DNA of 64,000 nt from Scopulibacillus_A cellulosilyticus (GTDB lineage: Bacteria > Bacillota > Bacilli > Bacillales > Sporolactobacillaceae), in contig NZ_JBHTCO010000005.1 in NCBI RefSeq assembly GCF_042665295.1, positions 124,001-188,000 of the forward strand. Direction: 5' to 3'. Numbering within the stretch: position 1 is the stretch's first letter; the number at the start of each line of letters is the position of its first letter. Both the position numbers and the translations under genes were made by a program. The notes beneath the pieces are model-generated. The model was not told the origin of the DNA. It made no database searches and saw only the letters and a program-made list of their open reading frames with translations. This document shows positions 52,865-61,768 of the stretch, one piece after another.

Positions 52865-53584
52865 ATGATTGAACAATTAAAAGCGCATGTTGAGCGAATT
52901 TTTGCGCCGTATCAAAATGTAAAATCTGCACAGGAACTCGAAGAAGAACTGTCTCAAAACTTAAGAGAAAAATACAATGACTATAAACTAAAAGGATACA
53001 GTGATAAAGAGGCATATCAGTTGACCATTGATTCTATAGGTGAAGTTTCAGAACTCATTGAATCTATTAACCTTCAGCATAATGAGCTTGAACAGGCAGT
53101 AAGTATGAATTTTTCCAAACAACGTCTGCATGATTGTGATTTCCGGTCGGTATCTGTACATGATGGTAAATTCAATTCAAGTGATTTAAAGGGATCTGAT
53201 TTCAGTTATTCCGATTTAACGAACAGTACATTTAAAAGCAGTAACTTGAATAACTGTACATTTAAAGAAGTTAATTTAACAGAAACTTTCTTTAAAATGT
53301 CAAATTTAAAAGGGGCAACATTTAAAGGCTGCACATATGACCGTGCGTATTTTAAAGGCTGCAATTTAGAGGGGCTTGTTTTTGATGGGGAAACATTTAA
53401 TCAAACGATTTTTGAACACTCTTCATTAAAGAAAGCATCTTTTCGTCATGCCGTACTAAATAATGTTCAATTCCGCTTGTCAGATGCAAAAAAAATCGAT
53501 TTTGACGATGCAAAAATGGATAAATTAACATACAACTTTTTAAAGGGAGCTAAGGCTGATCTTAGCAATGTCACATTACTTTAA
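52865..53584 (+). CDS. HAAS-like domain plus pentapeptide-repeat protein
   Basis: 239 residues from the ATG at 52865 with AAGGAGGAG; upstream in-frame codons overlapping padR are excluded. Residues 1-75 are helical (AQELEEELSQNLREKYNDYKLKGYSDKEAYQLTIDSIG), resembling the PadR-associated HAAS/DUF1700 or permease-prefix modules. From about 80 to the end run pentapeptide repeats of the xF/xL type (CDFRSV, SDLKGS, STFKSS, SNLNNC, ATFKGC), forming a right-handed quadrilateral helix. No enzyme domain or membrane helix. Function unknown. Confidence 0.82.
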   Translation: MIEQLKAHVERIFAPYQNVKSAQELEEELSQNLREKYNDYKLKGYSDKEAYQLTIDSIGEVSELIESINLQHNELEQAVSMNFSKQRLHDCDFRSVSVHDGKFNSSDLKGSDFSYSDLTNSTFKSSNLNNCTFKEVNLTETFFKMSNLKGATFKGCTYDRAYFKGCNLEGLVFDGETFNQTIFEHSSLKKASFRHAVLNNVQFRLSDAKKIDFDDAKMDKLTYNFLKGAKADLSNVTLL

Positions 53585-53599
53585 AGGAGGAGGATTTAC

Positions 53600-53698
53600 A
53601 TGAGTATAGCAACTGCTATTGTCGTATCTACCGCAATCGTTTGTGCAACTGTCTTCATCACAGCAGTTACATTAAAAGGCATGGGGATGGGTGACTAA
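53600..53698 (+). CDS. single-pass membrane micropeptide
   Basis: 32 residues: about 24 hydrophobic residues (TAIVVSTAIVCATVFITAV) followed by a short polar tail LKGMGMGD. The ribosome site AAAGGAGGAGG is very strong and it follows the pentapeptide gene by 15 nt. This supports a translated member of the PadR cassette. Confidence 0.6.
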   Translation: MSIATAIVVSTAIVCATVFITAVTLKGMGMGD

Positions 53699-53790
53699 AT
53701 ATATAGCCGGATTAAATAAATGAATATATAATAAACCTTTCTGAAAGTTAATTTTAAGATGTTAATATGACTTAGGAAATGAGGTAAGAA

Positions 53791-53904
53791 ATGACGTCTT
53801 CTAAAGAAAGTAAAATAGGGTTTGTGGTTGCCGGTCTATGTATAGGTTCTAAAATTAAGAATCGGTCAAAAAGCCAATCAACTGAAACTCCTTCCTTCGA
53901 ATAA
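53791..53904 (+). CDS. small peptide at the end of the PadR cassette
   Basis: 37 residues, ATG with ATGAGGT upstream. Short hydrophobic core (GFVVAGLCIG) flanked by Lys/Ser-rich ends. No family recognised. Followed by a terminator, which supports it as the last gene of the unit. Confidence 0.4.
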   Translation: MTSSKESKIGFVVAGLCIGSKIKNRSKSQSTETPSFE

Positions 53905-53919
53905 TACCTATTTTATCCT

Positions 53920-53958
53920 GAGATCCGGTGCTGCCAGCGGATCTCAAGATTCTTTTTT
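53920..53958 (+). terminator. terminator of the PadR cassette
   Basis: GAGATCCG and CGGATCTC stem followed by AAGATTCTTTTTT. Confidence 0.75.
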
Positions 53959-53963
53959 GATTT

Positions 53964-54773
53964 TTAATCTAGTATATAGAGCCCGCCGGACAATTCAATT
54001 TGCTTTTCTATATTCGCCCCGGAAATTTTTATGAGAAAGGGTCTTTCACCCCGGTTTTTTAATGTATCCGCTAGAATGCCATCACCTGTTGGCGAACAAA
54101 GCACAAGGTTGGTTCCTTTTAAATGCAGTCTGCAGTATTTGGCATTTAATTGTTCGTTGAAGATAATCTGATGATTTTTTAGATTAAACCATTCCTTCCA
54201 TTTAGAAACGCTTTTCTCTATATCCTTGACAGCTATACCGACATGGGAAAGCCTTGCATCTCCTGCCAAATGACGGTCAATAATATGTTGATTAATTAAA
54301 CTATTTCTTCTTTCTTCATCTGTTTGCTTCCAGTCAATGATAAAAGGTAAGTGGTATGGATCGGATTCAGGATCTTCTATAAATAACATTGACCATTCTA
54401 ATAGTGATCCATCTGCTCTTTTTCGACTGCCCTTTACCGGACCTTTTACAGATAATCCTTTTTTATGAAACCATTCTCCGGCTTGCTCAATGTTATTGGT
54501 TCTAAGCGCGATTCTTGATAAGCCTTCACCTGAATTTTTTTCAGCAACGATCTGTTTAATAAGAAAATTATCTAATACAGATTCAGCTTTATTGATATCT
54601 TCAACCCCAATATACTCAATGTAGCTTAAATCAAAATGGCATAGTCCATTATATGTTCCCCAATCCTGGTGCTGACCTCCTAATAAGGCATGAAAACCCA
54701 AATCATTCATTTTATCGATAGCAGATTCAGGATTGTTTGTAAAATGAACAACGTGGTCAAAACGAAAATCCAT
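53964..54773 (-). CDS. VOC (glyoxalase-like) family protein
   Basis: 269 residues from the ATG at 54773 with GGAAAGGAAG; 14 upstream codons excluded. Two beta-alpha-beta-beta-beta modules: the first begins FRFDHVVHFTNNPESAID, the second ARLSHVGIAVKDIEKSV. His residues at the start of each module and in CHFDLSYIEYIGVED could bind a metal. Resembles glyoxalase-3-like YwbC/PF13468-type proteins. Substrate unknown. Confidence 0.82.
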   Translation of the reverse strand: MDFRFDHVVHFTNNPESAIDKMNDLGFHALLGGQHQDWGTYNGLCHFDLSYIEYIGVEDINKAESVLDNFLIKQIVAEKNSGEGLSRIALRTNNIEQAGEWFHKKGLSVKGPVKGSRKRADGSLLEWSMLFIEDPESDPYHLPFIIDWKQTDEERRNSLINQHIIDRHLAGDARLSHVGIAVKDIEKSVSKWKEWFNLKNHQIIFNEQLNAKYCRLHLKGTNLVLCSPTGDGILADTLKNRGERPFLIKISGANIEKQIELSGGLYILD

Positions 54774-54897
54774 GTGAAACTTCCTTTCCAGACAATTTAT
54801 TTTTACATAATTCATTCTTCACATGACAGCTGTTCTCCTTTTTTGTATAGTTGTTAACACACTTTGTCAATGATAAAGGTGAAGGAGTGATTTTAAT

Positions 54898-55119
54898 ATG
54901 GAGAAATTTGTAGCTGTCAGAAAAAATGGTGACGGGGATATTGTTGAATTAAAAACATCATCCGGTCAAATTGTTGATTATAAACAAGCTCAGCAAATGG
55001 CTAAAAACGGGGAAGTAGAAGGCGTTAATGTCTTTCGGGGCAGAGACGGCGATGAACATTTAAGATCAAATGCTGATGGAGATCCATCAAATAACCTTGA
55101 TAACCTGCCGACTTTTTAA
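54898..55119 (+). CDS. DUF3892 domain protein
   Basis: 73 residues. VAVRKNGDGDIVELKTSSGQ, VDYKQAQQMAKNGEVEGVNV and the C-terminal RGRDGDEHLRSNADGDPSNNLDNLP match the DUF3892 family. Soluble, acidic. Function unknown. Confidence 0.8.
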   Translation: MEKFVAVRKNGDGDIVELKTSSGQIVDYKQAQQMAKNGEVEGVNVFRGRDGDEHLRSNADGDPSNNLDNLPTF

Positions 55120-55141
55120 AAGAGCCTATTTTGGCTCTTTT
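55118..55141 (+). terminator. terminator of DUF3892 gene
   Basis: AAAAGAGCC and GGCTCTTTT stem. Confidence 0.8.
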
Positions 55142-55210
55142 AATTTCTGAAATTACGTTGATTGAATATATAAAATAATATCTTTTCCAGTGGATTTAAG
55201 AAGTATTTCC

Positions 55211-55282
55211 AACCCTCGCCGCAAAGCTGCGATGAGGTTTATTCAAGCAGCAGGCTCACAATTGGGAATCTTACCTTATAAA
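55211..55282 (+). repeat. degraded R1 copy upstream of tcyP
   Basis: TTTATTCAAGCAGCAGGCTCACAA resembles CTTATTCAGGCAGCAGCTTCACTAA of the copy at 34617, and GAATCTTACCTTATA resembles the R1 tail. CCTCGCCGCA and TGCGATGAGG form an internal hairpin. The TCCCGG start box is missing. Confidence 0.35.
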
Positions 55283-55353
55283 ACGAAGAATTCCTACTTG
55301 ACTAATGGGTTTAGTTAACATATATTTTATAAAAGAGAAAGGGAGGGGTAAGC

Positions 55354-56739
55354 TTGGCCACGTTTTTTGTTATTTTGAATATCATTATCATGCTTGTCTT
55401 TATTTCAGTGCTATTTTACATGCAAAAGAAGCATGTTTCATTTTCCAAACGTGTTTTTACTGCGTTAGGAATAGGTATCATCTTCGGTCTTATTCTGCAG
55501 TTCTCTTATGGTGCAACGTCTAAGGTCATTCAAGAGTCTGTCAGCTGGTTTGATATAGCCGGTGTAGGTTATGTTAAATTACTGCAGATGGTTGTTATGC
55601 CTTTAGTATTTATTTCAATTCTCGCTTCATTTACAAGATTAAAATTTTCTAAAGGCGTTGGGAAAATCGGCGGATTGATTATTGTCTTCTTAATAGGGAC
55701 GACAGCTATTGCTGCTGCAATCGGTATCGCTTCGTCATTATCATTCCATTTAGAAGGGATTAATCTTCACCAGGGCAGTGCAGAAACAGCGCAAATACAA
55801 CAAATTCAAAGCAAATTAGGCGATGCTAAAATGACACTGCCTGAAAAAATTCTGGAGCTGCTGCCGGGAAATCCATTCTTAGATTTAACAGGGGCACGCC
55901 CGACTTCAACAATTGCAGTTGTTATTTTTGCCGCCATTTTAGGCATTGCTTTTCTTGGGGTGAAACGAAAAGACCCTGAACATGCCGAATTATTTTCAAA
56001 AATTGTTGATGCTCTGTACGCTATCGTTATGAGGGTCGTTACTCTTATTTTGCGTTTGACGCCGTTTGGAGTCCTTGCATTAATAACAAAAGTAGGAGCA
56101 ACAAGTGATTTAGATGCAATTTGGAAACTTGGAAAATTTGTTGTAGCTTCTTATGTCGCTTTAATTGTTATGTTTCTTATCCATTTGCTGCTCATTACAA
56201 TTTCAGGTTTAAGTCCATCAAAATACGTTAAGAAAGTCATACCGGTTTTAACTTTTGCATTTACGTCGCGTTCAAGCGCAGGAACTTTACCGCTAAATAT
56301 TAAAGCACAAACAAAAGAATTGGGCGTTCCGGAAGGCATTGCCAACTTTGCAGGGTCATTCGGCGTGATCATGGGGCAAAATGGCTGTGCCGGCATTTAT
56401 CCTGCTATGCTTGCGATTATGGTCGCGCCTGCTGCTGGGATTAATCCGTTAAGCCCTTCGTTTATATTGACGCTGATCGTTGTTGTCGCCATAAGTTCAT
56501 TTGGTGTTGCCGGCGTCGGAGGGGGTGCAACGTTTGCAGCGCTCATCGTTCTATCAACAATGAATCTCCCTGTTGCAATCGTCGGTTTGCTGATTTCTGT
56601 AGAACCATTGATTGACATGGGACGTACAGCATTGAATGTCAGCGGAAGCATGACATCCGGTATATTAACAAGCAAGGTAACGAAAGAGTTAGATACAGAA
56701 ATTTATACTTCCGAAACAAAGCAACAAATCGGAGCGTAA
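55354..56739 (+). CDS. tcyP: L-cystine uptake protein TcyP (dicarboxylate/cation symporter family)
   Basis: 461 residues, TTG start with GGGAGGGG. Sodium- or proton-coupled DAACS-family carrier with eight helices and two re-entrant hairpins. Family motifs: TSRSSAGTLPLNIKAQTKELGVP (first hairpin serine-rich motif), NFAGSFGVIMGQNGCAGIYPAMLAIM, and GVAGVGGGATFAALIVLSTMNLPV. The overall sequence matches the TcyP type rather than GltP. Expected to import cystine, possibly under sulfur control; no S-box motif was seen upstream. Confidence 0.9.
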   Translation: MATFFVILNIIIMLVFISVLFYMQKKHVSFSKRVFTALGIGIIFGLILQFSYGATSKVIQESVSWFDIAGVGYVKLLQMVVMPLVFISILASFTRLKFSKGVGKIGGLIIVFLIGTTAIAAAIGIASSLSFHLEGINLHQGSAETAQIQQIQSKLGDAKMTLPEKILELLPGNPFLDLTGARPTSTIAVVIFAAILGIAFLGVKRKDPEHAELFSKIVDALYAIVMRVVTLILRLTPFGVLALITKVGATSDLDAIWKLGKFVVASYVALIVMFLIHLLLITISGLSPSKYVKKVIPVLTFAFTSRSSAGTLPLNIKAQTKELGVPEGIANFAGSFGVIMGQNGCAGIYPAMLAIMVAPAAGINPLSPSFILTLIVVVAISSFGVAGVGGGATFAALIVLSTMNLPVAIVGLLISVEPLIDMGRTALNVSGSMTSGILTSKVTKELDTEIYTSETKQQIGA

Positions 56740-56804
56740 ACTAAACGTTTTAATCAAGGCTGTCGAATAAATCGGCAGTCTTTTTATGTATTCCTTTATT
56801 TTTT

Positions 56805-56957
56805 GTCCCGGTGTAACCGTCCGTAAGACTCCCGCCTAAAACTTAAGTTTAATCGCGGAAGTTTAGGCGGGAGATAACGGACTCTAACACCCCGATAAGT
56901 TCAACTAACCATCAGTGGGGGATGAAAAAAACCCCACCGATGGAAGTTTCACTATAT
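56805..56957 (+). repeat. R1 repeat, full-length copy
   Basis: Begins GTCCCGGTGTAACCGTCCGTAA. Module 1 is a long hairpin (ACTCCCGCCTAAAACTT with AAGTTTAGGCGGGAG, flanked by CCGTCCG and CGGAC). Module 2 is CCATCAGTGGGG with CCCCACCGATGG. The tail is AAGTTTCACTATAT. It fills most of the gap 56740-57002. Confidence 0.8.
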
Positions 56958-57002
56958 GAATTGTGCTAAAATTAAAATTGAATGGATGAAGGAGGAGAAA
57001 CA

Positions 57003-58196
57003 ATGGATTTCATAACTTCTAAAAGAGTACAAGCTTTTGAGAAACTTATCTTCAGTGAACTGTCGGAATATAAGAAAAATAAGCAAGCAGAGGGTATTGA
57101 TATGATCGATTTAAGTATTGGAAGTCCAGATCTTTCACCGCCGCCATTCATCATGGAGGCTTTAATAAAAAATATTCAAGACCCTTCACAATACGGATAT
57201 ACTATGACAGGTTCCCGGGAATTTAATCAGTCTGTATCTTATTATTACAAAAAGCGTTTTAATGTTGACCTTGATGCAGATAAGGAGGTCCTTATGCTCG
57301 GCGGTTCCCAGGACGGGATTGTTCATTTGCCGATGGCTTTTGCTGATGCAGGGGATATTATTCTAGTTCCCGATCCCGGTTATACGGCATATGAAGCAGG
57401 TGTTAAAGCAGCGGGGGCTGCCTTCTGCCCAATGCCGCTTTTAAAAGAAAATCATTTTATGCCTGACCTTTCCAAGATTCCCGAAAAGATTGCGCAAAAG
57501 GCAAAAATGATGATATTAAATTTTCCAGGGAATCCTATTCCGGCGCTTGCGACTTATGATTTATTTGCTGAAATCGTCGCTTTTGCAAAGAAACATCAAA
57601 TTTTGGTCGTTCATGATTTTGCTTATTCTGAATTGGTTTTTGATGGAAGGCGTCCTGTAAGCTTTCTTGAAACAGAAGGTGCAAAAGACATTGGTGTTGA
57701 ATTCAATTCATTGTCTAAAAGCTTTAATATGGCTGGATGCCGAATTGGTTATGTTGCGGGCCATCCGAAAATTATTAACGATTTTGCCAGCTTTAAATCA
57801 AATTTAGACTACGGAGTTTTTTCGCCGATTCAAAAAGCGGCTGTCGCGGCTCTGAAAGATGACAGCGATTTTTTATCTGAACAGGCTCTGATTTATGAAC
57901 GCAGACGGAATATACTGGTTAATGGATTAAATGAGATTGGCTGGCATGTAGACACGCCGCCGGCAACTATGTTTATATGGGCCAAAATTCCTGAAGGGTG
58001 GTCATCAAAGCAATTTGCCTATGAATTGATTGATAGAGCCGGAGTTGTTGTGACACCCGGCATTGCATTCGGCAAAAACGGTGAAGGTTATGTTCGAATT
58101 GCAATGGTACAATCAGAGGAAAAGCTGCGCCTTGCCATAGAAAGGATCAAAGAAAGCGGTATTATTTTCTCTAAAACGATCTTTGAAAAACATTAA
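57003..58196 (+). CDS. class I/II aminotransferase (DapL-like), second paralogue
   Basis: 397 residues from the ATG at 57003 after GGAGGAG. MIDLSIGSPDLSPPP, NFPGNPIPA in place of the usual NxPxNPTG, and the Schiff-base lysine in SLSKSFNMAGCRIGY. Clearly related to the enzyme at 15107 (KSNLD..FxPIQKAA shared), but the substrate loop differs. Substrate unknown; LL-diaminopimelate or a hydrophobic amino acid are options. Confidence 0.85.
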   Translation: MDFITSKRVQAFEKLIFSELSEYKKNKQAEGIDMIDLSIGSPDLSPPPFIMEALIKNIQDPSQYGYTMTGSREFNQSVSYYYKKRFNVDLDADKEVLMLGGSQDGIVHLPMAFADAGDIILVPDPGYTAYEAGVKAAGAAFCPMPLLKENHFMPDLSKIPEKIAQKAKMMILNFPGNPIPALATYDLFAEIVAFAKKHQILVVHDFAYSELVFDGRRPVSFLETEGAKDIGVEFNSLSKSFNMAGCRIGYVAGHPKIINDFASFKSNLDYGVFSPIQKAAVAALKDDSDFLSEQALIYERRRNILVNGLNEIGWHVDTPPATMFIWAKIPEGWSSKQFAYELIDRAGVVVTPGIAFGKNGEGYVRIAMVQSEEKLRLAIERIKESGIIFSKTIFEKH

Positions 58197-58263
58197 TGAC
58201 AAATCATTATTTCATCGCATATAGTATCCATGAAAGAGAGACTGGAGGAGGGCAGGGTGCATC

Positions 58264-59283
58264 ATGTTATTTCACCATGAGATTGTTTCACAAAGTATTT
58301 GTGCACCTGAACAGGTACTCATTCCTGAATTTTTATTAAATGCGATTGAGCATCTGCTTGTGGTTAAACAGGATGTGCTTTGTCCAAAGTCGGACATTTA
58401 TAAGTATTACTCTGATAAAAATGAAAATCAGCTGGTTCTTTTACTAAACCCAATCGATCCGGAAACTGTTAACGGTTTTTTTGAGGTTGAAAAGAAAACC
58501 GGCGTTGTAATTGAACAGATTTTCAAAAAAATTAAACATGATTTCAAACACATAGAATATGTTGATTTAATGGACTTAAAAACAGAAAGTCAGCATAAAC
58601 AGATTCTTTTTTTGGCTGAAGAGAAAGAGAAAAGATTAACTCAAGCCCAAAAAACTTTTATTGAAGCAAAGAATACTTTGAACAATATTTACACTATTTA
58701 TGATGAAGCGACCGACCCGGATCAAATTCAAAAGTTTATAAATGATTTGTATCTATGGGTATCTCCATTACTTGATGAGGAAGAAAATAAAGAAAAGGAT
58801 ATTCAGTCTTGTTATTTTCGCTCTCAATCTTTGTTTCATCTAACCCTTCCTTTTAGAGATATTAAGCAAAAGGTTATTTTGAAAGGACACTACAGAACCG
58901 GAATCTCTTACTGTCTTAAAGTTTTAGAAAATAAAATAAAGCAGTTAAATCAAGCCATTATCCGTTATCATTGCCCGCTATATTCAAATGATGCCGATAT
59001 GCTTTACCTTTCTAATCAGAATCTGGCTATTATTGACGGGATGGATCCGCATAGATTCGAACCTATCCATCCCCTTGATAAGACCTTCAATTTAGATGAA
59101 CAATGCATAGATCTGAAAAAAATTCTTCTATATACAAAGGAAATCAATGACGCAATGTCAAAATATAATAAATTGTTAAGCCGGGCAACCTTAATTTTAC
59201 ATTCTGCAAATGTGTATCAAAAACAATATCAACACATCATGATTCAAAATAATCCCGGACTGGAGAAATTATTTAAGATGTAG
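58264..59283 (+). CDS. degenerate P-loop protein related to the PRK06851 family
   Basis: 339 residues, soluble. The C-terminal half follows the PRK06851-type ATPase pattern: a strand leading into KGHYRTGIS, then IIRYHCPLYSNDADMLYLSNQNLAIIDGMDPHRFEP and a helical tail. In that family the first segment is a Walker A (G-GTGKS); here the lysine is replaced by isoleucine and a loop glycine by arginine. Nucleotide hydrolysis is therefore unlikely. The N-terminal ATPase half seems shortened. Lies between an aminotransferase and a C39-like peptidase. Family link is from pattern memory. Confidence 0.55.
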   Translation: MLFHHEIVSQSICAPEQVLIPEFLLNAIEHLLVVKQDVLCPKSDIYKYYSDKNENQLVLLLNPIDPETVNGFFEVEKKTGVVIEQIFKKIKHDFKHIEYVDLMDLKTESQHKQILFLAEEKEKRLTQAQKTFIEAKNTLNNIYTIYDEATDPDQIQKFINDLYLWVSPLLDEEENKEKDIQSCYFRSQSLFHLTLPFRDIKQKVILKGHYRTGISYCLKVLENKIKQLNQAIIRYHCPLYSNDADMLYLSNQNLAIIDGMDPHRFEPIHPLDKTFNLDEQCIDLKKILLYTKEINDAMSKYNKLLSRATLILHSANVYQKQYQHIMIQNNPGLEKLFKM

Positions 59284-59342
59284 AATGACAGAACTTCCGT
59301 TTGTTTGAAATATATCAATAAAGTCACAGGGAGGAAAATATA

Positions 59343-59957
59343 ATGAATGAAATGGAAAATAAAGATCTCTTAGACGTGCCATTAATTTCACAGATGCCTG
59401 AGCTGCCCAGGGGGTGTGAAGTAACAAGTTTGGCCATGGTTCTTCATTATGCAGGTGTTGAAGCTGATAAGATGAAGCTGGCAAAAGACATTCGAAGGGA
59501 CCCGACCCCTTATGAAAAAAAGGAAAGTCAAGTCTATTTTGGTCATCCTAATAAAGGCTTTGTAGGGGATATGTACAGTTTTGAAACGCCGGGTCTTGGT
59601 GTATATCACGAACCAGTGGCGGATTTGGCCCGTGAATATTTGAAAGATAGAATCATTGACTTAAGCGGTCAAGGATTTCAAAGTGTCTTAAATCAATTGG
59701 ATGACGGCAAACCTGTCTGGGCCATCAATAACACTTGGTTCGACTTTTTACCGCAAGAATATTGGGAAACATGGCAAACGCCTGAAGGAACGCTGCAAAT
59801 TACATATAAAGAACATGCCGTCGTTTTAACCGGATATGACGATCAGTTCGTTTATTTTAATGATCCTTTGGAAAATGAAAAAAATAAAAAAGTAGATCGC
59901 GAAAAATTTATTAAAGGTTGGGAACAAATGGGCAGGCAGGCAATTTCCTATCGATAG
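59343..59957 (+). CDS. C39-like cysteine peptidase family protein
   Basis: 204 residues. C39_2-type papain-like fold: LISQMPELPRGCEVTSLAMVLHYAG with the nucleophile Cys near residue 25, and YKEHAVVLTGYDDQFVYFNDPL with the catalytic His. No signal peptide is visible, unlike many family members, so it may be cytosolic or spore-associated. Substrate unknown. Confidence 0.85.
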   Translation: MNEMENKDLLDVPLISQMPELPRGCEVTSLAMVLHYAGVEADKMKLAKDIRRDPTPYEKKESQVYFGHPNKGFVGDMYSFETPGLGVYHEPVADLAREYLKDRIIDLSGQGFQSVLNQLDDGKPVWAINNTWFDFLPQEYWETWQTPEGTLQITYKEHAVVLTGYDDQFVYFNDPLENEKNKKVDREKFIKGWEQMGRQAISYR

Positions 59958-59966
59958 CAGTTATAA

Positions 59967-60010
59967 ATAAGGCATTCGCCAGTCAATTTGGCAAATGCCT
60001 ATTATTTTTT
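59967..60010. terminator. terminator between C39-like peptidase and queF genes
   Basis: AGGCATTCGCC and GGCAAATGCCT stem followed by ATTATTTTTT. Confidence 0.75.
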
Positions 60011-60504
60011 TATCGATTATCAATTTTTTCCGGATACATATCATGGTTCGCTAAACGGTTAAAAGCGACTTCTTCCCACTTAGTTCCTTTTTTGCCATAG
60101 TTAACATAGGGGTCAATGCTAATGCCTCCGCGCGGTGTAAACTTTCCCCAGACTTCAAGATATTTTGGATCCATAAGTTTGATCAGATCGTCGGCAATTT
60201 TATTCATGCAGTCTTCATGAAAGTCCCCGTGATTTCTAAAGCTGAATAAATATAGTTTTAACGATTTACTCTCGACCATTAATTTATCGGGAACATAACT
60301 GATATATATCGTTGCAAAATCCGGCTGGTTGGTGATCGGGCATAGACTTGTGAATTCCGGAAAATTGAATTTTACAAAGTAGTCGCGGTGAGTATTGACA
60401 TTATCAAATGACTCCAGTAAATCCGGGTCATAATCAAAAATATATTCCGTTTTTTTATTTCCTAAAAGTGTTAATCCTTCTGTTTGCTTATTTCGTTCTG
60501 TCAC
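60010..60504 (-). CDS. queF: NADPH-dependent preQ0 reductase
   Basis: 164 residues from the GTG at 60504 with GAAGGAGAT upstream. Reduces 7-cyano-7-deazaguanine to preQ1 in queuosine synthesis. Short unimodular QueF: nucleophile Cys55 in TSLCPITNQPDF and Asp62, the same numbering as the B. subtilis enzyme; ESKSLKLYLFSFRNHGDFHED is the QueF motif. No preQ1 riboswitch was recognised upstream, and queC/D/E are not in the window. Confidence 0.95.
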   Translation of the reverse strand: MTERNKQTEGLTLLGNKKTEYIFDYDPDLLESFDNVNTHRDYFVKFNFPEFTSLCPITNQPDFATIYISYVPDKLMVESKSLKLYLFSFRNHGDFHEDCMNKIADDLIKLMDPKYLEVWGKFTPRGGISIDPYVNYGKKGTKWEEVAFNRLANHDMYPEKIDNR

Positions 60505-60568
60505 GTATTTATCTCCTTCATGAATATTTTTCAGGGAATTTACTAAAGACAATTATACTAAAAATAAT

Positions 60569-60592
60569 TAAACTCGCCAATCGGCGAGTTTA
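60569..60592 (-). terminator. terminator of M42 peptidase gene
   Basis: TAAACTCGCC and GGCGAGTTTA perfect stem; the minus strand continues AATTATTTTT. Confidence 0.85.
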
Positions 60593-60594
60593 GT

Positions 60595-61662
60595 TTATAG
60601 GTCAATAGGTTTTAAGCTCTCTTCTCCGGTGAGATTGACAATCATATCAACAAGCAGTTCAATTTCTAACTCTATATCATTCAAACTGACTGTCTCTACC
60701 GGGGAGTGCATATATCTAAGCGGAAGTGATACGAGTCCGATTGGCACGCCGGCACCTGTTAAACGCATCTTGTCGGCATCCGTTCCGGTTTGGCGCGGGG
60801 TTAATTCATATTGCAATGACATGTTAAGACGCTGTGCCGCATCTTCTAATAATTGATTAATTTTATAGTTAATCGGTGCCCCCTTTGCCAGAACCGGACC
60901 GCCGTCCAGACGGACATCTCCGTATTTATTGACGTTGACGCCGGGATAATCTGTCGCAAAAGTCACATCGCAGGCAATGGCCATTGTCGGTTTGATACCG
61001 GCTGCTGCGAAGTAGGCACCGCCCATATTTGTTTCTTCATTAACAGTACTTGCGGCATAAACACCGACTTTCGGATTTCTTTCAGAACAGCGTCTGAGAA
61101 CTTCAGCAACAATGAAAGCGCCAGTCCGGTTATCAAGGCCGCGGCCGCTTAACCTGTCATTAAACAGCCATTCAGGTTGGCGCGTATAAACAGCAAGATC
61201 ACCAATTTGAACATATTGAGCGATTTCATCTTTATTTTTTGCACCGCAATCTATGTATAGATCCTCAAACTCTAAATCTTCTTTAACACCGCCATGATGT
61301 TCCGCATTAACCCCGATCACACCGGTTAACTTTTTCTTATAGCCTAGAACATTAACCTTCATTCCTACAGCAACTTTAGGACTAATGCCGCCCATTTTAT
61401 CAAAGTATAAGAAACCTTTTTCATCAATCCGATTAATCACCAGACCGATTTCATCGCAGTGACCTGCTAATAAAACTTTAAAAGATGCATCGGGATTTAT
61501 AGAGCCAATGACGTTTCCTGCTGCGTCCGTTTCCACACGTTCAGAAAAGTCTTTAATATAATTCAGCCATTTTTTTTGAATCTCAACTTCCTGGCTTGAA
61601 GGTGATGGGGTTGATAATAAATCCAATAAAAATTGCCTGGATTTTTCATTCATATTATTCAC
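60595..61662 (-). CDS. M42 family metallopeptidase (glutamyl aminopeptidase-like)
   Basis: 355 residues. Binuclear metal aminopeptidase: AGHCDEIGLVI (first metal His/Asp), GRGLDNRTGAF (bridging Asp), STVNEETNMGGA (catalytic Glu pair), ACDVTFATDYPG, and the late YMHSPVETV histidine. Cytosolic, likely dodecameric. Usual length of about 355. AGGAGTG site. Confidence 0.93.
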   Translation of the reverse strand: MNNMNEKSRQFLLDLLSTPSPSSQEVEIQKKWLNYIKDFSERVETDAAGNVIGSINPDASFKVLLAGHCDEIGLVINRIDEKGFLYFDKMGGISPKVAVGMKVNVLGYKKKLTGVIGVNAEHHGGVKEDLEFEDLYIDCGAKNKDEIAQYVQIGDLAVYTRQPEWLFNDRLSGRGLDNRTGAFIVAEVLRRCSERNPKVGVYAASTVNEETNMGGAYFAAAGIKPTMAIACDVTFATDYPGVNVNKYGDVRLDGGPVLAKGAPINYKINQLLEDAAQRLNMSLQYELTPRQTGTDADKMRLTGAGVPIGLVSLPLRYMHSPVETVSLNDIELEIELLVDMIVNLTGEESLKPIDL

Positions 61663-61768
61663 TCCTTTTTATTAAGCATTACGATCACTCTTATGGTAAC
61701 ATAAGTTTGAAAAAGTCTTTATATAAATACATTTTTCTTTTAATGCTTTATACTTATTCTTATTATAT

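Noticed and set aside
55143..55353. S-box or other sulfur riboswitch upstream of tcyP
   Set aside because: The hairpin CCTCGCCGCA/TGCGATGAGG is present but the conserved S-box core sequences are not; the region better fits a decayed R1 copy.
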